From NCBI RefSeq assembly GCF_001468285.1, contig NZ_LNSB01000007.1:1-64000 (forward strand): a stretch of 64,000 bases of DNA. Direction: 5' to 3'. The notes under the pieces were generated by a model. It had not been told where the DNA came from and made no database searches. It saw only the letters and a list, made by a program, of their open reading frames with translations. The position numbers were made by a program, and so were the translations under genes. This stretch comes from Sphingopyxis sp. HIX (GTDB taxonomy: Bacteria; Pseudomonadota; Alphaproteobacteria; Sphingomonadales; Sphingomonadaceae). Of this stretch, positions 1 through 7,406 are shown one piece after another; the stretch's first letter is position 1; each line of letters opens with the position of its first letter.

Positions 1-55
1 CCCGCACCCCCCACTCTCCTTCCCTCTTGCGCTCCCCCCGCAAATCGGCCACAAC

Positions 56-71
56 TTTACGTGAACGTAAA
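56..71. promoter_or_regulatory. LiuR-like (MerR family) operator
   Basis: TTTACGTGAACGTAAA is an inverted repeat with 6-bp arms (TTTACG/CGTAAA) ending 37 bp before the enoyl-CoA hydratase start codon. Known sites of LiuR, the MerR-type regulator of branched-chain amino acid and acyl-CoA catabolism in proteobacteria, have almost this sequence. The acyl-CoA gene just downstream fits. The regulator itself is not in the window, so the assignment is by motif only. Confidence 0.6.
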
Positions 72-108
72 GGTAAAGCCGATAATCCCGCGAGAGGAGT
101 TCTTCCCC

Positions 109-909
109 ATGACTGTCCCCAGCTACGAAATGATCAAGCTCGAGATCGCCGACCAAGTCGCGACGATCACGCTCAACCGCCCCGAACGGCTCAATTCGAT
201 GCCGCCCGCGATGGCCGACGAGATCCGCGACGCGCTCGACCATCTGCCCGTGCTCGGTGCGCGCGCGCTGCTGATCACCGGCGAGGGACGCGGTTTCTGT
301 TCGGGCGCCGACCTCGGCGGCGACCGCGCCGCGTCGGCGGTCGGCGGCGGCGCGAACAGCCGCAAGGCGCTGCGCAACCATTATAACCCGATGCTGCTCG
401 CGCTCGCGAACCTCGACATCCCCGTCGTCACCGCGGTCAACGGTCCGGCGGCGGGCGTCGGCTGCAGCTTCGGCCTGTCGGGCGACTTCACCTTCGTCGG
501 CAAGTCGGCCTATTTCCTCCAGGCCTTCGTGAATATCGGCCTCGTTCCCGACGGCGGCTCGTCGTGGCTGCTGCCGCGGCTGATCGGCCTGCCGCGCGCG
601 GCGCAGATGATGATGCTCGGCGAAAAGATCGGCGGCGAGCAAGCGGCCGAATGGGGCCTTGTCTATAAATGCGTCGACGATGCCGAACTGCTGGCCGAAG
701 CGCGCGCGATGGCGGTGCGCCTCGCGAGCGGCCCGACGGTGTCGCTGGGCACGATGCGCAAGATCCTGCGCGCCGGCCTGTCGCAGAGCTTCGCCGAAAC
801 GCTCGACGCCGAGGCGATGGGCCAGTTCGTCGCGGGCAACAGCGAGGATGCGGTCGAGGGCGTGCTGGCCTTCCAGGAAAAGCGCAAGACGGCATTCAAG
901 GGGAAGTAA
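109..909 (+). CDS. Enoyl-CoA hydratase/isomerase family protein
   Basis: A 266-residue crotonase-fold protein, likely hydrating 2-enoyl-CoA in fatty-acid or amino-acid degradation in the cytoplasm. The N-terminus has the ITLNRPERLN signature, followed by the oxyanion-hole segments GRGFCSGADL and NGPAAGVGCSFGLSGD, and the length is normal for the family. I chose the ATG at 109 because GAGAGGAG precedes it at 92-99; an in-frame GTG at 61 lies inside the operator. The Glu/Gly pattern near NIGLVPDGGSSWLLPRLIG is compatible with a hydratase such as the PaaG-like group, but substrate chain length cannot be read. Probably repressed through the inverted repeat at 56-71. Confidence 0.88.
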   Translation: MTVPSYEMIKLEIADQVATITLNRPERLNSMPPAMADEIRDALDHLPVLGARALLITGEGRGFCSGADLGGDRAASAVGGGANSRKALRNHYNPMLLALANLDIPVVTAVNGPAAGVGCSFGLSGDFTFVGKSAYFLQAFVNIGLVPDGGSSWLLPRLIGLPRAAQMMMLGEKIGGEQAAEWGLVYKCVDDAELLAEARAMAVRLASGPTVSLGTMRKILRAGLSQSFAETLDAEAMGQFVAGNSEDAVEGVLAFQEKRKTAFKGK

Positions 910-924
910 GCTAACAACTTTAGC

Positions 925-1003
925 CGTCACCCCGGCGAAGGCCGGGGTCTCGACGCTTGTGCCATGAGCCCAAGGCGAGATCCCGGCCTTCGCCGGGATG
1001 ACG
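925..1003. repeat. Intergenic palindromic (REP-like) repeat
   Basis: Two inverted arms of about 25 bp, beginning CGTCACCCCGGCGAAGGCC and ending GGCCTTCGCCGGGATGACG, flank a spacer of about 30 bp. They lie between the convergent enoyl-CoA hydratase and HD-domain genes. A CGTCACCCCGG core also begins the palindrome at 8755, suggesting a dispersed repeat family. It may also act as a bidirectional terminator, although no T-run follows. Confidence 0.75.
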
Positions 1004-1023
1004 TTTGTTTTTCAGTCGATCCC

Positions 1024-1626
1024 TTACTCCGCCGCTTCCTCGACCATCACCTTCTTGTAGATGCTCGTGCGCGGATAGGAGCAGAGTCGCATCACCATCG
1101 GCTCGAAGAACTCGAGCGGCTCGCTCTTATATTCGGGGTCGAACGCCGGCGCGTCATATTTCTCGCAGAATTCGGCGCATGCGGCGTAATGCGGGCTATC
1201 CTTGAACTGGTCGCGCATGTCGCGGTCGAGGCCGAGGTAGTGGAAGAAATAATGGCCCTGGAAGATGCCATGGTGCTGGACGATCCACAGATTTTCTTCC
1301 GACAGGAAAGGCTTCAGGATCGCCGCCGCGACATCGGGATGGTTGAACGCGCCCAGCGTGTCGCCGATGTCGTGGAGCAGCGCCATCACGACATATTCCT
1401 CGTCGCGGCCGTCGCGGTGCGCGCGCGTCGCGGTCTGCAGGCAATGTTCGAGGCGATCGACCGGAAAGCCGCCATAATCGCCGCCGAGCAATTTCAGATG
1501 GTCGAGGATGCGCTTGCCGTTCTGCGGCGCGAACTCCTTCTGCTCGCGCGCGATGATGTCCCAATCCTCCTGCGTCCCGTCGATCATCGAGCGGAAGGAC
1601 GCGTGGTCGTGCGTCATATCGGTCAT
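1024..1626 (-). CDS. HD-domain protein (PhnZ/inositol-oxygenase-like fold)
   Basis: A 200-residue soluble protein with an HD metal site: the HD pair in ALLHDIGD, a downstream NHPDVAAAIL segment, and IVQHHGIFQGHYFFHYLG, whose histidines suit a di-metal centre. This layout resembles small HD proteins of the PhnZ/myo-inositol-oxygenase group (mixed-valent di-iron oxygenases) rather than nucleotide phosphohydrolases, but the reaction cannot be fixed from sequence. The start at 1626 has AGGAGAGG just upstream. It is monocistronic, converging on the enoyl-CoA hydratase and separated from it by the palindromic repeat. Confidence 0.75.
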   Translation of the reverse strand: MTDMTHDHASFRSMIDGTQEDWDIIAREQKEFAPQNGKRILDHLKLLGGDYGGFPVDRLEHCLQTATRAHRDGRDEEYVVMALLHDIGDTLGAFNHPDVAAAILKPFLSEENLWIVQHHGIFQGHYFFHYLGLDRDMRDQFKDSPHYAACAEFCEKYDAPAFDPEYKSEPLEFFEPMVMRLCSYPRTSIYKKVMVEEAAE

Positions 1627-1659
1627 GGCAGCCTCTCCTATGGTTGAGGGCAGCCTAAA

Positions 1660-2280
1660 TTATTCGTTCCAATTTGCAACGTTATAGCCGTGGAGTTCCT
1701 CGGGCGTCAGGCAGCGGCTGGCGCCGGACGCGGCCGAAGCGGCATCGCGATCGAGCGTGCCGGTCAGGAGCCTCCGCGAAACGCCCATGCGGATCAGATA
1801 GTTGGACACTTCGAGGCTTTGCCGCGCGATATCGGCGCTCTTCGCCGAACCCTGCGCCGGCTCGTAAAATTGTCCGAGATCGAACACCGCTGCCGGATCG
1901 ACCGAACGGATCCGGCCGCTGAGGAACAGCAGCGCACAGGCATCGGTGCAATTCGCGCCCGCCGGGACATGCGCCTCGAAATTCCCCGCCGCGCGCAGGA
2001 CCAGCCCCGCCGCCATTGCGCTGGCCCGGTCGTCGCCCGAGGCATTGAAACGGATCGTGGCAACATCCGGATGGGCGGCGAGCACAGCCTTGAGCCGCGC
2101 GGGCAGATCGCCTTCGATCCGTCCCTGGACGAGCAAAGTGTCGCCCTGCACCTCGATGCGCAGCGTCGCCGAATCCCAACCGGGCAACGTCGGCCGGCAT
2201 GACGCCACCGGATCGGCCTGCGCCGCGCCCGCCAGCAAAGCGCCGATCAGGCATGCGGCAAACGCGCGCGCGCTATTCAA
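1660..2280 (-). CDS. Exported ClpP-fold-like protein lacking catalytic residues
   Basis: A 206-residue protein with an N-terminal signal peptide (ends near AQA at residue 22), paralogous to the protein encoded immediately upstream. The family looks like the periplasmic ClpP/serine-dehydrogenase-like group (COG3904 type). Where the upstream paralogue has CFSAC and VHM, this copy has CTDAC (Asp at residue 113) and DLGQ (Gly at about 136), so the Ser/His pair is missing; SPGG is also replaced by ASGD. It probably starts with TTG at 2280, overlapping the stop of the preceding gene, which suggests translational coupling. Third gene of a minus-strand operon. Possibly a structural or regulatory partner of its paralogue. 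Confidence 0.7.
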   Translation of the reverse strand: MNSARAFAACLIGALLAGAAQADPVASCRPTLPGWDSATLRIEVQGDTLLVQGRIEGDLPARLKAVLAAHPDVATIRFNASGDDRASAMAAGLVLRAAGNFEAHVPAGANCTDACALLFLSGRIRSVDPAAVFDLGQFYEPAQGSAKSADIARQSLEVSNYLIRMGVSRRLLTGTLDRDAASAASGASRCLTPEELHGYNVANWNE

Positions 2281-2983
2281 CGGCGTAGGTCACGCCATAT
2301 TTCAGCGCCTCGTCGAGCGTCAGGCAGCGCCGGGTCGACTTGTCCTCTTCGGTGGCGACGGCCTGTTGGCGATACATGATGTCGGTCAGCAATTTGCGCG
2401 ACACGCCCATGCGGATCAGGAAATCATTATCCTCGCTGGCGAGCAGCGCCGAATCCTGTTCGATACTGCCGATCAGTTCCTTGGTCGCATCGGTGCCCAT
2501 CGCGACGCTCATGTCGATCGCCGAACGGTCACCCGTACGAGTGAACATATGGACCATGAATACGCCGCCGGGATCGATCATGCGCGGCTGGCCGCCCATG
2601 AACACGAAATTGCACGCACTGAAACAGGTCCAGCCGCTGGGGATGCGAGTGCCGAGACCCAGGTTCGACCGGATGATGCGCCCCGCCGCATTGCCCGCGC
2701 GCGCGTCGCCGCCGGGCGAGCGCAGCCAGATTTCGGCGACATCGGGATTCGCCTTGAGCGCCGCGGCGAGCCGCTCGGGCAACCCCGCGTCGACGCGCCC
2801 CTCGGCCAGCATCACCTTCATGTCGCCGCGCTTCTCGACCTTCAGCGTCATCGTCTTGTTGGCCGACCAGTCGGGGTTGAGCGGGCAGCTCGGGTTCGCC
2901 GGGTCCATGCCGGTCGCGCCGGTAAGGCTCGCCAGGGCGACCGCGGCCAACGCGAGGCGGGGCAGTTCACGCCGCAAGGACAT
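2273..2983 (-). CDS. Exported ClpP-fold-like serine protease homologue
   Basis: A 236-residue exported protein with a hydrophobic N-terminus (signal peptide ending about residue 25). ClpP-like features are SPGG at about 89-92, a serine within CFSAC at about 122 and a histidine within VHM at about 145. This matches the predicted periplasmic COG3904-type family; substrates are unknown. The start is placed at the ATG at 2983, which begins a typical signal peptide; a longer in-frame extension is Arg-rich and overlaps the upstream gene more deeply. It overlaps the upstream gene by 17 bp and the downstream paralogue by 8 bp, so all three are probably co-translated. Confidence 0.75.
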   Translation of the reverse strand: MSLRRELPRLALAAVALASLTGATGMDPANPSCPLNPDWSANKTMTLKVEKRGDMKVMLAEGRVDAGLPERLAAALKANPDVAEIWLRSPGGDARAGNAAGRIIRSNLGLGTRIPSGWTCFSACNFVFMGGQPRMIDPGGVFMVHMFTRTGDRSAIDMSVAMGTDATKELIGSIEQDSALLASEDNDFLIRMGVSRKLLTDIMYRQQAVATEEDKSTRRCLTLDEALKYGVTYAVE

Positions 2984-3530
2984 AACGCGTATCGCCCGGG
3001 CCCTTGCACATGCGCTTGGTGACCTGCGTTTCTTCACCGTCGACGATGATGAAGTCGTTGACGTTCATGCACTTGCGGCCACCCTGCTCGGTGTTGATCG
3101 ACGCCACCGTCGATGTCCCGCTGACATTCTCGCGCGTCGTGCTGGTCCAGCTGGCTGTCGCGCCGACTTCTTCACCGCGCGTCACCTCCTCGGTCGCCGC
3201 GGCAGCCTGCAATTGCTCGCCGGGATCGAGGCGGCAGGCGATCGCGTCGGTCAGCGTGCCTGCGACCTCGGCGCTGGGGATATAGCTGCCGAAGCCCGTG
3301 CGGCCCGCCGCGCTGCTGATCGTGTCGCTCAAGATGCCGCCCAATATCTTGCGGCCGGTACCGTCGCCCTTCTTGCCCTTCGGACAGCCGCCATTGTCCT
3401 TCTCGCTCGGACTCGGCGTCGGAGTCGGCGACGTTACCTTGCGGAGCAATCCGCCGAACTGCGCCTCGGCCGGCGCCACCGCGAGCAAACAGGCGGCCAG
3501 TACCGCGGGCGCCGCCATCAATTTCCGCAT
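2967..3530 (-). CDS. Exported protein with surface-antigen-like C-terminus
   Basis: A 187-residue exported protein: a signal peptide ending near AEAQ, a low-complexity linker rich in Pro/Thr/Ser, and a C-terminal part resembling rickettsial 17-kDa-type surface antigens (an LDPGEQLQAAAATEE helix, then a W-T-S-T-T segment, GGRKCMNVND and a final Cys-containing strand). Likely in the periplasm or attached to the outer membrane. The ATG at 3530 is preferred because GGAG lies 8 nt upstream; in-frame ATGs lie at 3536 and further upstream. First gene of the three-gene operon with the two ClpP-fold paralogues. Confidence 0.6.
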   Translation of the reverse strand: MRKLMAAPAVLAACLLAVAPAEAQFGGLLRKVTSPTPTPSPSEKDNGGCPKGKKGDGTGRKILGGILSDTISSAAGRTGFGSYIPSAEVAGTLTDAIACRLDPGEQLQAAAATEEVTRGEEVGATASWTSTTRENVSGTSTVASINTEQGGRKCMNVNDFIIVDGEETQVTKRMCKGPGDTRYVLAA

Positions 3531-3681
3531 AATCATCGCTCCAGCCATATCCGCCCCCACGGGCTTTTCGGCGACCCCTGTAACGGGGGTTCATGCCACC
3601 CGCTGTGATTTTCATCAACTCTTCGCACAATGTCAGCCAGACAGGTTGAATTAAGGCTGAATATGCATCACTACCGTCGCC

Positions 3682-4125
3682 ATGCTGTCGCAAAAGACCC
3701 GCTATACGATCCGCGCCTTCCAGCACCTCGCCGACCATTGGGGCAAGGGGCAGGTCCAGCTTGCGGACATCGCCGACGCACAGAATATCCCGCCCAAATT
3801 CCTGACCGTCATCCTGTCCGAAATGGCGCGCGAAGGGCTGCTCCTGTCGCAGCGCGGGCGCGACGGCGGTTATCAACTCGCGCTGCCGCCGGTCGACATC
3901 AGCTATGGCGACCTGGTGCGGCTGACGCGCGGCTCGCTCGCGCTCGTCCCCTGCGCGGCGCGCAACGCGCACGAGCATTGCAAGAACTGCCTGCCCGAAT
4001 CCGAATGCCGGATGCGCAGTTTAATGTTGAAAGTGCGCGACGATACCGCGGCGATCCTCGATCGCATCACGCTCGCCGATCCGATCGAGCTGCAGCCGCT
4101 GTTCGAGACCGAAGCGGCCGAATAG
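3682..4125 (+). CDS. Rrf2 family transcriptional regulator
   Basis: A 147-residue winged-helix regulator. The N-terminus (MLSQKTRYTIRAFQHLA) is the Rrf2 DNA-binding domain, followed by the recognition helix (IPPKFLTVILSEM) and RGRDGGYQLA. A cysteine cluster at about residues 93-110 (C-x7-C-x2-C-x6-C, from PCAARNAHEHCKNCLPESEC) resembles the Fe-S ligands of IscR/NsrR-type members, so it may sense iron-sulfur status, NO or redox. No isc/suf genes lie nearby. Transcribed away from the surface-antigen operon. Confidence 0.88.
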   Translation: MLSQKTRYTIRAFQHLADHWGKGQVQLADIADAQNIPPKFLTVILSEMAREGLLLSQRGRDGGYQLALPPVDISYGDLVRLTRGSLALVPCAARNAHEHCKNCLPESECRMRSLMLKVRDDTAAILDRITLADPIELQPLFETEAAE

Positions 4126-4145
4126 GCCTCCACCCGTCGCGCAAC

Positions 4146-4174
4146 AAAAAAGGCCCGCTTTCGCGGGCCTTTTT
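4146..4174. terminator. Bidirectional intrinsic terminator
   Basis: AGGCCCGC, a TTTC loop and GCGGGCCT form a perfect 8-bp stem with A6 before it and T5 after it. It can therefore stop both the rrf2-type gene (plus strand) and tRNA-Ala transcription (minus strand). Confidence 0.9.
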
Positions 4175-4180
4175 GGTGAA

Positions 4181-4256
4181 TGGTGGAGCCTAGCGGGATC
4201 GAACCGCTGACCTCCTGCATGCCATGCAGGCGCTCTCCCAGCTGAGCTAAGGCCCC
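4181..4256 (-). tRNA. tRNA-Ala (anticodon GGC)
   Basis: A 76-nt cloverleaf read on the minus strand, with acceptor stem GGGGCCT/AGGCTCC, encoded CCA, T-loop GGTTCGATCC and anticodon loop ATGGCAT giving GGC. The acceptor stem carries the G3:U70 wobble that identifies alanine tRNAs. Confidence 0.97.
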
Positions 4257-4376
4257 GTTCCATTCAGGGGTCGCGCCTCAGCGGTGCGACCGGGACGCCG
4301 CCTTTACCAGCGCGCGTCCCATATGCAAGGGGCCAAATGCATCCTGTGACGCTTTTTTGACCCCCTGCCGAAAAGA

Positions 4377-4703
4377 TCAGCTTTCGTCGTCGTCGTCGTC
4401 CGCGGTCGCGACGCCCAGATCGTCGTCGCCGCCGAGATCGACGTCATTGTCGGGCGAATCGCTGTCCTCGTCGACATCGACGTCCAGATCCAGATCGTCA
4501 TCGGCCGTTTCGGGTTCCTTGACGACCTTGCCGGGCTTTTCGGCTTCTTCGAACGGCATCGGCTGCTTTGATTTCAGCACCGATTCCGGGATCCACGCAT
4601 AGCCGCAATTGATGCACGCGACCGGGTCGTCCTTGGTCAGATCGTAGAATCGCGTTGCGCATTTCGGGCAGCTACGCTTCGTGCCCCATTCAGCCTTCAC
4701 CAT
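4377..4703 (-). CDS. FYDLN-acid family protein (TIGR02300)
   Basis: A 108-residue protein with an N-terminal zinc ribbon (CPKC at 12-15 and CINC at about 30-33) containing the name-giving FYDL motif, followed by a highly acidic Asp-rich tail from about residue 66 to the end. The family is widespread in Alphaproteobacteria and its function is unknown; the acidic tail suggests binding to a basic partner or nucleic-acid-binding protein. Divergent from aroA. Confidence 0.9.
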   Translation of the reverse strand: MVKAEWGTKRSCPKCATRFYDLTKDDPVACINCGYAWIPESVLKSKQPMPFEEAEKPGKVVKEPETADDDLDLDVDVDEDSDSPDNDVDLGGDDDLGVATADDDDDES

Positions 4704-4828
4704 AAACGCCTCATAACCTTCTGGAAACAGGATAAAAATATCGGAAAAGCGACGGCAGTTGAATAGCTATCCGTCAAATCGGCGTGCGCCTTGCCAGATT
4801 GCAGGGCCGCTGTCAAAAGCCGCACGTC

Positions 4829-6157
4829 ATGACCGATCAGAGCGCCACGCCCCGCAGCTTTTCCGCTTCCGCTCCGCTCCAAGGTAGGATCGCGATCCCC
4901 GGGGACAAGAGCATCTCGCACCGATCGCTGATGCTGTCGGCGCTCGCGGTGGGTGAAAGCCGCGTGACGGGGCTGCTCGAGGGGCATGACGTGCTTGCCA
5001 CCGCCGCGGCGATGCGCGCGATGGGCGCCGACATCGAGCGGCGGGACGACGGCGAATGGCGCATCCACGGTGTCGGGGTCGGCGGGCTGCTCCAGCCGCG
5101 CGAAGCGCTCGACATGGGCAATAGCGGCACCTCGACGCGCCTCTTGATGGGCCTCGTCGCGAGCCATCCGATCACCGTCACCTTCGCGGGCGACGCCAGC
5201 CTGTCGGGACGCCCGATGGGCCGCGTCATCGATCCGCTCTCGCAGATGGGCGCCGACATCAGCGCGTCGCCCGGCGGCCGCCTCCCCCTCATGGTCCGCG
5301 GCCTCGCCCCCGCCATCCCCCTCTCCTATCGCCTGCCGATGGCGTCGGCGCAGGTGAAGAGCGCGGTGCTGCTCGCGGGGCTCAACGCCTCGGGCATCAC
5401 CGAAGTCATCGAACCCGTGCCCACGCGCGACCATAGCGAACGCATGCTGAAGGGCTTCGGCGCGACGCTGGAAGTCGAGGTGGAGCCGAACGGCACGCGC
5501 TGGATTTCGATCATGGGCGAGGCCGAGCTCAGGCCGCAGACGATCGTCGTCCCCGGCGACCCCTCGTCGGCGGCCTTCTTCATCGTCGCGGCGCTGGTCG
5601 TGCCGGGCTCCGACGTGACCATCGCCAATGTCGGGCTCAACCCGACGCGCGCAGGGCTGGTCGAGGTGCTGCGGGCGATGGGCGGCGACATCGAGCTGCT
5701 CGATGCACGCGAGGTGGGCGGCGAGCCCGTCGCGGACCTGCGCGTCCGTCACAGCACGCTCAAGGGCATCGAGGTCGATCCCGCGGTCGTGCCGAGCATG
5801 GTCGACGAATTCCCGATCCTCTTCGTCGCCGCCGCGCTCGCCGAGGGCCGCACGACGACGACCGGCCTCGACGAACTGCGCGTCAAGGAAAGCGACCGCC
5901 TGTCGGTGATGGCGAGCGGGCTCGAGGCCATCGGCGCGCGCGTCGCGGAGAGCGAGGACGGCCTCGTCATCGACGGCACCGGTGGCGAGCCCCTGCCCGG
6001 CGGCGCGACGATCGCCGGCCACCTCGACCACCGCATCTGCATGAGCTTCGCCATCGCGGGGCTGGTGAGCAAGGCGCCGGTGACGATCGACGACATCGCG
6101 CCGGTGGCGACGAGCTTTCCCAATTTCGAAGCGCTGCTGACGGGGCTCCAACGATGA
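4829..6157 (+). CDS. aroA: 3-phosphoshikimate 1-carboxyvinyltransferase (EPSP synthase)
   Basis: A 442-residue enzyme joining shikimate-3-phosphate and phosphoenolpyruvate in the chorismate pathway. GDKSISHR at 25-32, LDMGNSGTSTRL, DPSSAAFF, DEFPILFVAAA and the late RVKESDR motif are all present. Start at 4829 (MTDQSA) by homology; a GTG 45 nt upstream is possible. It overlaps the next gene by 4 nt. With cmk and rpsA it follows the common aroA-cmk-rpsA order, with one extra gene inserted between aroA and cmk. Confidence 0.97.
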   Translation: MTDQSATPRSFSASAPLQGRIAIPGDKSISHRSLMLSALAVGESRVTGLLEGHDVLATAAAMRAMGADIERRDDGEWRIHGVGVGGLLQPREALDMGNSGTSTRLLMGLVASHPITVTFAGDASLSGRPMGRVIDPLSQMGADISASPGGRLPLMVRGLAPAIPLSYRLPMASAQVKSAVLLAGLNASGITEVIEPVPTRDHSERMLKGFGATLEVEVEPNGTRWISIMGEAELRPQTIVVPGDPSSAAFFIVAALVVPGSDVTIANVGLNPTRAGLVEVLRAMGGDIELLDAREVGGEPVADLRVRHSTLKGIEVDPAVVPSMVDEFPILFVAAALAEGRTTTTGLDELRVKESDRLSVMASGLEAIGARVAESEDGLVIDGTGGEPLPGGATIAGHLDHRICMSFAIAGLVSKAPVTIDDIAPVATSFPNFEALLTGLQR

Positions 6158-6780
6158 AGTCGCGCTGTCTCGCCTCGATCGGCGCCCTCCCTGCGCTGCT
6201 TGCCGTCAGCCACCCGGCTGTCGGTGCACAAGACCAAGCCGAACTGCCAAGAACGGCAAATGCGCCATGCGACGGCGAGGTCGACTATTGCCCGAGCGCG
6301 GTCCAGTTGCGCGTCGACCGGAGCTTCTCGGCCTTCCCGATCGACAGTGCACTCGCCGCCGCGCGCGATCGCCTGACCGAGATCGTCGAGCGGGGATGCG
6401 ACCAGTCGAACGAATGCGAATGGCGCGACCGGTCGGGCGTCGGCCATTTCGCATGGGGGGACGACGAAACCGCACTCACCATCGTCATCAAGACCATCGA
6501 GGCCGAAGCCTTCGCCGGCCGTCCCATCGAAGCCCTCGGCATCGGCACCGCGCGCAGACAGGCCGATGTGATCGCCAATGTCCGGCGGTTCCTGGGCGAG
6601 GGCGAGGGCGAGGGCGAGGGCGAGGGCGAGGGCGAGGTCGATTGCGACCCCGCGCATGTCTCGGGCAATGTCGGCCCGGTCGAGTGCAGCGCCACGCTCG
6701 ATCCCGGCTGGATCCAGATCGGCTTCGACCGCGACGGCAACCTGCTGCGCATACGCTTCGACGGATATCATTTCACATGA
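6154..6780 (+). CDS. Small exported protein with a Gly-Glu repeat, between aroA and cmk
   Basis: A 208-residue protein of unknown function with a signal peptide (cleavage likely near VGA-QD at about 25). Four cysteines lie in the first half and two after the repeat. Residues about 148-161 are (GE)7, encoded by seven copies of GGCGAG. The gene overlaps aroA by 4 nt and cmk by 4 nt (ATGA), so it is translated as part of the operon. I do not recognise the family. The gene looks intact, and changes in repeat number would keep the frame. Confidence 0.75.
   Translation: MKSRCLASIGALPALLAVSHPAVGAQDQAELPRTANAPCDGEVDYCPSAVQLRVDRSFSAFPIDSALAAARDRLTEIVERGCDQSNECEWRDRSGVGHFAWGDDETALTIVIKTIEAEAFAGRPIEALGIGTARRQADVIANVRRFLGEGEGEGEGEGEGEVDCDPAHVSGNVGPVECSATLDPGWIQIGFDRDGNLLRIRFDGYHFT
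6595..6636 (+). repeat. GGCGAG hexanucleotide microsatellite (7 copies)
   Basis: Seven perfect tandem copies of GGCGAG lie inside the gene at 6154. The unit is a multiple of three, so slippage would add or remove Gly-Glu dipeptides without a frameshift. Confidence 0.97.
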
Positions 6781-7406
6781 TCATCGCGGTCGACGGCCCC
6801 ACCGCGTCGGGCAAGGGCACCATCGCCCGTGCCATCGCCGAGCATTTCGGCCTGCCCGTGCTCGACACCGGGCTGCTCTACCGCGCGGTCGGCTATCAGA
6901 CGCAGCTCAATCACGGCGATCCCGACAATGCTGCCGATGCGCTGGCGGCGTGCGACTTTCCCGCCAGTCTGCTCGATGATCCGGCGCTGCGCTACGAAAG
7001 CACGGGCAGCCTAGCGAGCCGCGCGTCGATCCATCCCGCGGTGCGCGCGGCGCTGTTCCAGCGGCAGGTCGATTTTGCGAACCAACCCGGCGGCGCGGTG
7101 CTCGACGGGCGCGACATCGGCACCGTGATCGCACCGCACGCCGACGCCAAGCTGTTCGTGACCGCCAGCGCCGAGGAACGCGCACGGCGCCGCCATGCCG
7201 AAATGCTCGGGCGCGGGGTCGAGATCGGCTATGACGCGGTGCTCGCCGACATCCACGCCCGCGACGCGCGCGACACCGGGCGGAGCGAGGCACCGCTGCT
7301 GCGCGCGCTCGACGCGATGCTGCTCGACAATAGCGGGCTGAGTGTCGCCGAGGGCATCGCCGCCGCGATCGCCTTCGTCGGGGAAAAGGTCAGGCGACCC
7401 AGCTGA
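6777..7406 (+). CDS. cmk: Cytidylate kinase
   Basis: A 209-residue kinase that phosphorylates CMP/dCMP using ATP. The P-loop GPTASGKGT at 7-15, LDTGLLYRAV, LDGRDIGTVIAP and RARRRHAE are characteristic. The ATG overlaps the upstream stop (ATGA). The gene ends 17 bp inside the 3' end of the convergent adenylate cyclase gene. Slightly short for Cmk (usually about 220 residues) but complete. Confidence 0.95.
   Translation: MIIAVDGPTASGKGTIARAIAEHFGLPVLDTGLLYRAVGYQTQLNHGDPDNAADALAACDFPASLLDDPALRYESTGSLASRASIHPAVRAALFQRQVDFANQPGGAVLDGRDIGTVIAPHADAKLFVTASAEERARRRHAEMLGRGVEIGYDAVLADIHARDARDTGRSEAPLLRALDAMLLDNSGLSVAEGIAAAIAFVGEKVRRPS

Noticed and set aside
964-1647. Long plus-strand reading frame over the HD-domain gene
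   Set aside because: Arg/Ala/Glu-rich shadow of the minus-strand gene; no ribosome-binding site or domain.
6595-6636. CRISPR or regulatory array
   Set aside because: The repeat unit is 6 bp without spacers and lies in frame in a coding region.
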